Positions 57,365 through 64,000 of a DNA stretch of 64,000 nt are shown piece after piece. This DNA is from Breviolum minutum Mf 1.05b.01 (taxonomy: Eukaryota; Sar; Dinophyceae; Suessiales; Symbiodiniaceae). Numbering within the stretch: the stretch's first letter is position 1; every line of letters begins with the position of its first letter. Below the pieces are notes generated by a model. It was given only the letters and a program-made list of their open reading frames with translations. It ran no database searches and was not told the origin of the DNA. The DNA lies in assembly GCA_000507305.1 (NCBI GenBank), contig DF241124.1, positions 24,550-88,549 of the forward strand. The letters are read 5' to 3'. The position numbers and the translations under genes were made by a program.

Positions 57365-58636
57365 ATTTGATGATTCATTTACCACTGGAATATCAGTCGC
57401 CAACCAGCTGTGAAAACGTCGGCAAAACCGTGGGCCATCAGGAGACGTTGGACCGCTCCGGTGGCCTTGGTAGGTCTCGTTCTCGGGACCGTCCTGTCGC
57501 GTCACGAGGCCACCCTGGAGCCAAATGGATAAAAATGGAATGTTTTGCAAGTGCCAAATTAGTTTTCTTGGAGTGTATGGAAGATCAATGAGATGCATGT
57601 ATACCGGTATATCAAATAATATACTATATTATACTATTACTAATGTAAATGGATCCATGATAGTGAGACTGGTTGCTGGGGGGCGGAGCTCACCTTTCTT
57701 GTTTTTCATGTCGAGTGCTTGCAGACCTTGAGACATGACGTCATACCCTGTGGTAGAACACACAGTCAGCTCTGAGACACCTTGCATTCAGTGTCTGGCA
57801 AGCTTCGCATGCCATCTTCATTGACCCGGTCGCCAAATTGCTTACCTCTCGAAATTGTCGGGTTACATTGAGAGGTTCCAGCTGCGTTGGATCTGTCGCT
57901 AAGGGGTTTCCTGAAGCTTTGCACTTTGCCAAATATCCAGTGCAGTCTTTAGCAGTTCTTCCATGTTCGTCCCCATTGCATATCATTGCCTCTTCTTTGT
58001 CCAGATGGATGTGTCCCAAGCCTTCGATGCTTCCTCTTCGACTTGAGCTGTTTGATTTTCTGTGATGGTGTGTCGAGCGCCGTGGCAACCAACAAGGCGG
58101 TAGTCATAGCGGCGTTCTTGTGTGACCGCATTGTTGCCACTCGCTTTCAACAGCTCACCAAAACCTGGGCGGCCAATGGAGAACGCCCATCCGTTGTTGC
58201 TGCCGCGTTGTCATTGTGGCCCTTGTGGTTGGTCGAAGATGCGGTTCTTGTCTTCCAGACCCAACAGATGAAAGGTGGATGTAAAGTGTGACTGGACCAT
58301 GTGATGATCATGAGGCATTTCCTACTTAAACCGGTTGAGCCTTGCTAGGTGGCCCTGGTAGAGGCAGATTTGATACCAGACACCTCCAGGCTTGATGCTG
58401 TATGTGAGTCAACTTTGTTGTTTGACATGAAATCTATTACTAACTTTTTTCATGATTGGTCATGATTGGTCATTCATGGTTCAAAGCACTGATTCACTAA
58501 TTTAATATTTTGTCCTTCTCCCAAACCGCCAGGAGTCCCGCAGACCTTCTCCTGAACGTTATGGGTCAGACCATCCTCGTGACGGTCGTCACAAAGCTAC
58601 ACATTGCGCAGGCCATTTGCATCAAAGATTGATTCA
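57365..58636 (+). CDS. Uncharacterised membrane protein gene, several exon-like segments
   Basis: The first segment (57365-57533) reads RQPAVKTSAKPWAIRRRWTA, then PVALVGLVLGTVLSRHEATL, a basic stretch followed by a membrane helix. A second (about 58065-58275) reads SSAVATNKAVVIAAFLCDRI, then QLTKTWAANGERPSVVAAAL, up to donor-like AAAG/GTGG. A third begins at 58350 (VALVEADLIPDTSRLDA) before GTATGTGAG. A fourth starts near 58536. In one frame it ends as a hydrophobic tail (MGQTILVTVVTKLHIAQAIC, IKD, TGA 58631-58633); in another it is Arg/Ser-rich. I cannot settle the joining phases. The opposite strand is also open over 57741-58140 but has no context. Function is unknown. Confidence 0.35.
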
Positions 58637-60022
58637 GGGGATTTTTACGTCCAAAGTCATGGATTGTTGGGGTTGATTGTTTCGAACCTGCTCAAAATCA
58701 CAGAAACCATGTATCCTTGTTGGTTACGAACAAGTTTTGCATCATCAACTTGAAATACAGCTGTGGTTCCCACCATGCAAGAAGTGGAGAAGAAAAACAG
58801 CATTTTAGGCATGTATCGAGATAACATGTAGAATACATACAATACTTATATATATATATTATGCATATGTATTATGTAATATATGTTGTATTATATATAT
58901 AACTTAACTTATATAACTATAACTTATGTAACAGAAAAATGTAGATTGATGTTTATGATGTTGCCAAATTTGTCTCTTAGTCTTAATTATTGAGCCGGGA
59001 GGGCAGTAAGATAGACTACGAGCAGTTTGCCTTTTCGTATCTCCTCCATGACTAAGGTGACACCCAACGAAGGAGATCGCAGGTGCCCACTGTTCCATCA
59101 ATGTCTCAAAATACCTGTGCAGCATTTGCATTAGTTCAAAAAAACAACAACCCCAACTTCAAAGATCTTTGAAAAAACGTCACGCATCCTTAAAAAAGTC
59201 AGCGGCAAACCAAAGATTTGAGGGGATAACATGGTTAACTGTTAGGTAGATTTGTTTCAGGAAACATGATTTGTGATGGAGTTGTGTCTGTTTCCCAAGT
59301 GCTTTTTTGTATCAAATTCCCCAAGAATGCCTGGAACCCTCCATCCTTCACAAGCTGCCAGGAGCGCTTCTCGAGGAGGTTTGATGTTTTTGCCAAGGTG
59401 AGGAGTTTCTCCGTTGCTGCAGCCGTGGCGTTTTCAGGAATTGGATGTTTCCGAAAATAATGGGTTTTCCCCCCAAATCATCCATTTTAATAGAGTTTTC
59501 CATTGTAAACCATCCATTTTGGGGTGTTTCCCTATTTTTGGAAACACCCAATTGATGGAAAAAATGTGGGAACAAGTTGTGGTAGGCAGCCATCGATAAC
59601 CAACCCCAATTTTATGTTTTTTTGCTGCCTGAATTTGAATCTTTGCGCAAGGAGCGTCCTTTGAAGGACGGCAACCACCGAGAACCGGGCCGGAACGAAG
59701 GCAAATTTTCATCAAACATGTTCCTCGGACTTTTGCAAGCATGTTCACACCATTGCACATTTCACTTGCGACCTTATTTTGTGTAATCTGAATCTTAAGT
59801 ATTATTTATAATTAAGTATGAAAAATCAACTCCATTGAGACTGCCTCATGAACCATTGCGAATCAGTTCCATTTGATTCTTCCTTCTTTTCATTTAAGGC
59901 GAAAGAAACAAAAATCAAAAATAACAGTTAGAATTCACTGTTATTGAGTTATGTCACGTTTTCTTGTTTTATTAATCTCAGTTGGTTGATTGGTATATTT
60001 TCTTTATGTGGTTATTGTGGCA
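58637..60022 (+). other. Spacer with one exon-like segment and a MITE-like element
   Basis: A frame from ATG 59266 to a GTGAGG donor at 59398 reads MICDGVVSVSQVLFCIKFPK, then NAWNPPSFTSCQERFSRRFD, and looks like an exon. Directly downstream lies a palindromic element (59443-59549), which would be intronic. TA-rich DNA is at 58845-58925. Confidence 0.35.
59443..59549 (-). mobile_element. MITE-like palindromic element, family 1, copy 2
   Basis: It starts GGATGTTTCCGAAAATAATG and ends CCTATTTTTGGAAACACCC. The interior AAACCATCCATTTTGGGG is the reverse complement of copy 1 at 14821-14922. It is flanked by AATT on both sides, a likely 4-bp target duplication. Confidence 0.82.
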
Positions 60023-60373
60023 ATGGGGGGAATTCAACGTCAAGAACGCCGGGCCAAGCTGCGATCTTCTTTTAAACAGCTGAGGAAAGGAACTCGGAGC
60101 GTTGATCGAGAACCTGACAGCCGAGCCCGAAGTCACCGAATCACTGGTCCAGGCGAAGTGGACGTGTTTGGTGGCCATTCTAAACGGTTTCCCAGTTGGT
60201 TGATGAATGATAATTTTAAGTTACCCCATGAGATTGCTGCTAATGTTGCTTTAGTGCGGGAATGTTTTTGTGCAGGATTACCATCTCAGATATTTCCACC
60301 TCAGGCAACTCCGCCAGGGCGCGGGAGGTGCATGGTTTGGGTTGGATTCGGACAAACGTCAATGGAAATTTGA
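60023..60373 (+). CDS. Uncharacterised basic protein, possible first exon or single-exon gene
   Basis: ATG at 60023 (MGGIQRQERRAKLRSSFKQL, then RKGTRSVDREPDSRARSHRI) opens an Arg/Lys-rich frame of 116 codons to TGA 60373. The central part (NDNFKLPHEIAANVALVREC) is less basic. A CAG near 60275 could be an acceptor within it. No family is recognised. Confidence 0.35.
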   Translation: MGGIQRQERRAKLRSSFKQLRKGTRSVDREPDSRARSHRITGPGEVDVFGGHSKRFPSWLMNDNFKLPHEIAANVALVRECFCAGLPSQIFPPQATPPGRGRCMVWVGFGQTSMEI

Positions 60374-60850
60374 ACAAATTTGTGGGGAAAATATGGAGGT
60401 AGCCGAGGTTGCTAGAGTATGGATGTTGTAAACGTGTAGTATATAGATTTAGTTGATGAAGTCCATTCATACCAAATAATTGGCCTTGTTTGTGCAATGA
60501 TGGTGGAGCAGCTAAATTATGTATGTAAATCATTGTAAGATATTATATTGTAAGTCTATATGATTCAGAAATGGTCGGGAAGCAAAATTTGTTTACCTTA
60601 TTAATAAATAGTGTCCGGCCCGGAGTAGATAGCAGTCACCACCAAGCAACTATACAATACTACATCATTTTGTTTGGGGGTGCCTTGCATAATGTGTTTG
60701 CATATTTGTTCCATGCAAGCTGTATTTAAATTATTTGTTTCCTGGGACCACACAAGCACACACAGTATACTCACCAATCCGACTAAGACCATGCCCAGCC
60801 CACCCTCCAAATGAAGGCGAATACCACAAAGTTCCCTGCACTTTTTTTGG

Positions 60851-61147
60851 TTGAAATATTTTCCTTTGTCGACCCCTACATCCAATAGCCGTAGTCATCC
60901 CGAGAATCTACCAGCCCCACAGGCCAGCAGGGAATCGAACTATAGCTACTATAGCGATTGCTACTATAGTTCCAGCGAAGATCCTCCAACTCGCCCGAGG
61001 CGGGAGATGGAAGCCAGACAGATGAGCAAAGAACCAATGTTTAATGCTGCAAAACGAGATTTGTGTACACAGTGTACACATTGCCATTTTTGTATGGATT
61101 CTTACTATTTTTTGAATTTGCATTATCTTACCATCAATGCTGTCTAA
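60851..61147 (+). CDS. Exon-like Ser/Pro/Tyr-rich frame, unknown
   Basis: Reads PTSNSRSHPENLPAPQASRE, then SNYSYYSDCYYSSSEDPPTR, then REMEARQMSKE. The low-complexity, charged composition suggests a disordered region of a real protein. The last third looks non-coding. Confidence 0.35.
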   Translation: MKYFPLSTPTSNSRSHPENLPAPQASRESNYSYYSDCYYSSSEDPPTRPRREMEARQMSKEPMFNAAKRDLCTQCTHCHFCMDSYYFLNLHYLTINAV

Positions 61148-61275
61148 TCAATATTTTCTCAGGTTTTTGCGAAAAGGAACAGGGATGTGTGTTTTTCCAG
61201 CGGTTGATTGATATACAGATTCAATTTCAAATAAGCTAAATATATCAGGGTGCACTTCTTAGACATTGAGTTTTC

Positions 61276-61662
61276 TTGTGTGCGCATTTGTGTGTGTGTG
61301 TATCAGTGATAGGTCACTCACATAGCCATTGCCAACTGCCTCAGGACGGAGGTGCAACAAAAGGAGAGGCGTCGTTCCGGCGACCGGAGAGGATCCGAGC
61401 CGCGGAGCCGGAGGACATGAGACGAGACTCCGAGTGTGGCTGCGGTGTCTCCTGCACCATTGGATCAAGATGTCTGGGAACAGACAGAAAAAGTTTCCGA
61501 GATCTCGTGGGTGAAACCAAGGCTTGCAGGTTACGAGCTATTCAATTGATTAATTCACCTAAACGTTTTGGGAATGACGGAGAATGCTTGCCAACGGTGA
61601 GGTTTCAACCGAGCAAGGACAGGAGACTGAGTGAAAGGATGAGCTCCAATGGTTCAAGTTGA
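61276..61662 (+). CDS. Exon-like GC-rich frame, unknown
   Basis: The frame reads DGGATKGEASFRRPERIRAA, then EPEDMRRDSECGCGVSCTIG, then DRKSFRDLVGETK. GC content is well above the surrounding DNA. A second + frame (61329-61514) is also open. It may belong with the preceding Ser-rich and basic frames in one gene. Confidence 0.35.
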   Translation: MCAHLCVCVSVIGHSHSHCQLPQDGGATKGEASFRRPERIRAAEPEDMRRDSECGCGVSCTIGSRCLGTDRKSFRDLVGETKACRLRAIQLINSPKRFGNDGECLPTVRFQPSKDRRLSERMSSNGSS

Positions 61663-62640
61663 ACGGTCCGACGGTGCAAGACCGGCAACAGTTCGCAGCA
61701 CTCAGTGAGTACGAAAATTAAGAGTGTGTTCGAGCCCCCTGCGAAAGGGCCAGTCTTGGGAGAGGTGCCAGTTCCCTTGTAGTCCTGAGCTGTTTGGCTG
61801 TTTTGTGTAGTTGAGGAGCTCCATCTTTCAGGAAGTGGAAGTTTGGTTTCCCGTTTGGAATGACATGAATGCAAAATGTGTTTTGAAACCGTTTTCTATT
61901 CTTTCTGACCAGATGTTTTTTTGGGACAAACTGTTTTGAAAAGAGGGAGCCAGTCGCCAGACACTTGCGGCCTCCGCTGAGATGCCCACGAGAGCACATG
62001 GCATTCGTGGATCCACATGTATCGAAAACGGTCACCAGGGGATGGAAAACTCAGAAGCAAAAAGACCAGAGAATGGGATAAACCAAATCGATCGTGGTCT
62101 GTCTGATGCGCAATATTTCTTCAGGGAGCATCTTTTATAATGTAACCAACGAGTTGATACCCACGTTTGTTTACTTTGGAGGTCCCATTCTAGTAGCAAC
62201 AGATTCTTTCTTTTGGGCGGCCCCCTCCCAATTAAAGAAACAGAGAATGATTTTTTAATATCTCGTGAACATTTTGGGAACATGATAGACGTGCAATCAA
62301 CCACAACAAGATCTGATTCAGAGTTTTGTTTCATCCAATCTGTGCACAGGATGTGTGTTGGGCATCAATGTTTACACTTTGGAGATGTTGGTTGATTGAA
62401 ATCACACTTCAAAAAATGATCATATTGAAACCGAATATATATTATTTTCTATTTTATTCTTCCAAGAAATATCACCACATGAAGATTCCAACAACTAGTT
62501 GGTGCATGTCACATAACCTTGACAAAATACTGCAGACCACAGGCATTTGGCTACTATGAATGTAATGTTGTAGGTGTAGATGTTTTACACTTATGTTACA
62601 CATATTTTAAATATTTCGTAGACAATACTTTATATCGCAG
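61663..62640. other. Region without a supportable gene
   Basis: - strand frames at 61605-62035 and 62032-62334 are open but unfamiliar. Nothing else is seen. Confidence 0.3.
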
Positions 62641-62792
62641 CTCAAATTCAAGCAAATCAAACACCGGTGAACAACACTTCAGTTGGTCGCGAGCTTCCTG
62701 AGAAATCCATGAAATTCCGCGAGGGCGCACCTCGCGGCGAAGCTGCCAAGGTTGGCAAACATGTTGCTACTGCTGTTGGACCTTTCCAGTGA
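62641..62792 (+). CDS. Terminal exon-like segment, unknown gene
   Basis: After the acceptor TATCGCAG (ending 62640) a frame reads AQIQANQTPVNNTSVGRELP, then EKSMKFREGAPRGEAAKVGK, then HVATAVGPFQ and TGA at 62790-62792. Composition is strongly coding. The codon is split after its first base, so the preceding exon must end in phase 1. Confidence 0.4.
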
Positions 62793-62853
62793 AGCAAGGC
62801 ATTTGGATGGAAGATTGGGATAAGTATCCTCTTGAAATGTTTCTCTTTTTCAG

Positions 62854-63326
62854 TTCACACGCCTGAACTTTGGTGTGATGAGAAAGGAACAGTATTTTGT
62901 GACGTATGTGCTTTTGTGACTTTGCTGGACGTGGCCATTTTGTGTGGCCAGCCCGACTATGCAGAAGCCTGTGTTGATGGAGGCATCGAGCTCCAGGGTG
63001 ATGGTTTGGCATTGGCTTGGCACAAACGAGTCTTGTGCGGGGAAAGACTTCACCTGTCCACCCGCCTTGACATTTTTCCTTCTAAAGTCCAAATTGCTGC
63101 AGAAACTGCAGGCCGTGCATGGTTGAAACGCTTGTGGAAGAGTCATTCCTCCCAAAAAGGCACCGTCCTTTACCAGATGATGGTGAAGATATTAACCTCT
63201 TATTCCTGGGGGGTAGCTTTGGGGGGGGAACTAGGATTCCCTTTGCCATTATCTTGTTCCAAGTTGAGCCTATGTTTTTTCTCATTGTTTTGCAGTTGTG
63301 CACTTGTTTGCACTATTGGTATGTGA
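62854..63326 (+). CDS. Dinoflagellate-amplified repeat-family protein domain (ankyrin-like opening)
   Basis: After TTTTTCAG (ending 62853) the frame reads FVTLLDVAILCGQPDYAEAC, then VDGGIELQGDGLALAWHKRV, then SKVQIAAETAGRAWLKRLWK, SHSSQKGTVLYQ. From memory, this LDVAI-CG-x-C-DGG-EL ... LAWHKRVL-GE ... AAGRAWLK-WKS pattern recurs in very many predicted proteins of Symbiodinium-type genomes. The first part looks like a single ankyrin-type helix pair. Its role is not known. The frame stays open to TGA at 63324-63326, but conserved text ends near 63170, so the exon probably ends there. It carries no start codon and is one exon of a larger gene. Confidence 0.55.
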
Positions 63327-63531
63327 AATTTTATTGGGCAAATCCACTGCAGAGCGAACAAACACACGTTCACACAATCACTCTACATGCACATGACAAC
63401 ATTTTTGGCAATGATGAAGTGAAATCATTTTACCAAACCATGCTACTCAGACCCTGCCCCACCTGGTCTTTGATGGTTCACTTCTTTTTCATGTCGTTCC
63501 ACTTTTTACTTTTTCTGTTTTTTTTCACAAC

Positions 63532-63755
63532 TGACTGTGAACAATTGACTGTGGGAAAGCACAATCGCGTTCAAGTATGCACAGCAAGCCACAACAACAG
63601 CCCACACTTTTATTTCGCCATTTAATTTTGTTATGTTTTCACTTGTCTGTATTTTTGCGCAAACTTGAGTAGGCTTTGACACACTGATCACTGTAAACAA
63701 ATTGACTGCGGGAAGGCACAATCACATTCACGGCAAGCCAAAACGACAAAGTGGC
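63532..63755. repeat. Direct repeat pair, about 40 bp, 155 bp apart
   Basis: ACTGTGAACAATTGACTGTG then GGAAAGCACAATCGCG near 63534 recurs as ACTGTAAACAAATTGACTGC then GGGAAGGCACAATCAC near 63690. Both are followed by AAGCCA. Confidence 0.7.
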
Positions 63756-63879
63756 GACAACACAAACTCTTTTTTTACACTGTTTTTCACCTTTTGTCAC
63801 TTTAAGTGGAAAACACTGACAAGAAGTGAAGAAAAAATAGATTTTGAGCAAAATTAGCCAGGACCCCCAATACATGTTT

Positions 63880-63975
63880 TAGTATTGTGAGCAATTTTGA
63901 GTTACTTTTGAGCAATTTTGAGTTACTTTTTGAGCAAGCTTGAAATAACTTTTTGAGCAAAAATTGAGCAGGACT
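63880..63975. repeat. Short tandem repeat of TTTTGAGCAA / TTTTGAGTTAC units
   Basis: Four or five imperfect copies of a 20-22 bp unit built from TTTTGAGCAATTTTGAGTTA. Confidence 0.75.
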
Positions 63976-64000
63976 TGTCCGGCCGCCCACCCAATATTTG

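Noticed and set aside
57741-58140. - strand open frames of 63-115 codons
   Set aside because: No splice partner or family, and the + strand of the same interval holds a better exon with a donor; most likely a shadow.
1-64000. tRNA, rRNA, snRNA, bacterial operons, IS elements, integrated virus
   Set aside because: I saw no cloverleaf with conserved B-box, no rRNA core, no transposase, reverse transcriptase or capsid-like protein, and no ribosome-binding-site spacing. A covariance-model and profile search would be needed to exclude small RNAs fully.

Overview
The window looks like nuclear DNA of a dinoflagellate, most probably a Symbiodiniaceae-type symbiotic alga. The evidence is: genes broken into many short exons; introns starting with GA or GC as well as GT; every recognisable gene on the + strand; many simple repeats; and a protein family at the right end that I know as highly amplified in Symbiodinium-type genomes. 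Nothing looks bacterial, viral or plasmid-like. I see no rRNA, tRNA or CRISPR. Single N bases at 6597, 9835 and 26597 look like assembly joins, two of them inside repeats.

Layout. 0.5-2.0 kb: a TMEM43-type membrane protein with a PGQ-type C-terminal extension and two compensating frame shifts. 3.1-3.5 kb: a small uncharacterised reading frame. 4.3-28.9 kb: four tandem, same-strand copies (units 1-4) of a multi-pass membrane protein resembling the Rolling stone / FAR-17a / AIG1-like family. Their exons can be lined up one by one, and one exon is exactly 91 nt in all four. The array is invaded by two terminal-inverted-repeat elements (6.58-7.39 and 11.0-12.2 kb), MITE-like palindromes, trinucleotide runs, a TTAG tetranucleotide field (25.7-26.35 kb) and a short satellite (26.37-26.69 kb).

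31-39 kb: a nucleotide-sugar / triose-phosphate transporter (TPT/SLC35-type) gene in tiny exons. A small secreted Cys-rich protein lies inside its span. 39-49 kb: mostly scattered exon-sized open frames of unknown function, including a neat three-exon 94-residue protein at 43.4-44.1 kb. 50.1-54.0 kb: a major-facilitator transporter of the phosphate:H+ symporter type. 57-62 kb: uncharacterised exons. 62.85-63.3 kb: a domain of the amplified dinoflagellate family.

The most interesting result is the splicing signal. Aligning exons between the four array copies, and checking phase in the transporter gene, places many introns as GA...AG with exact reading-frame continuity. Examples are all four E/F introns, both A/B introns, both B/C introns and three introns of the transporter. 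GA donors are known as a minority class in dinoflagellates. Here they dominate the introns that can be placed by homology. Protein-family names come from visible motifs and my knowledge of the families. No database search was run, and exon limits not stated as phase-checked are approximate.
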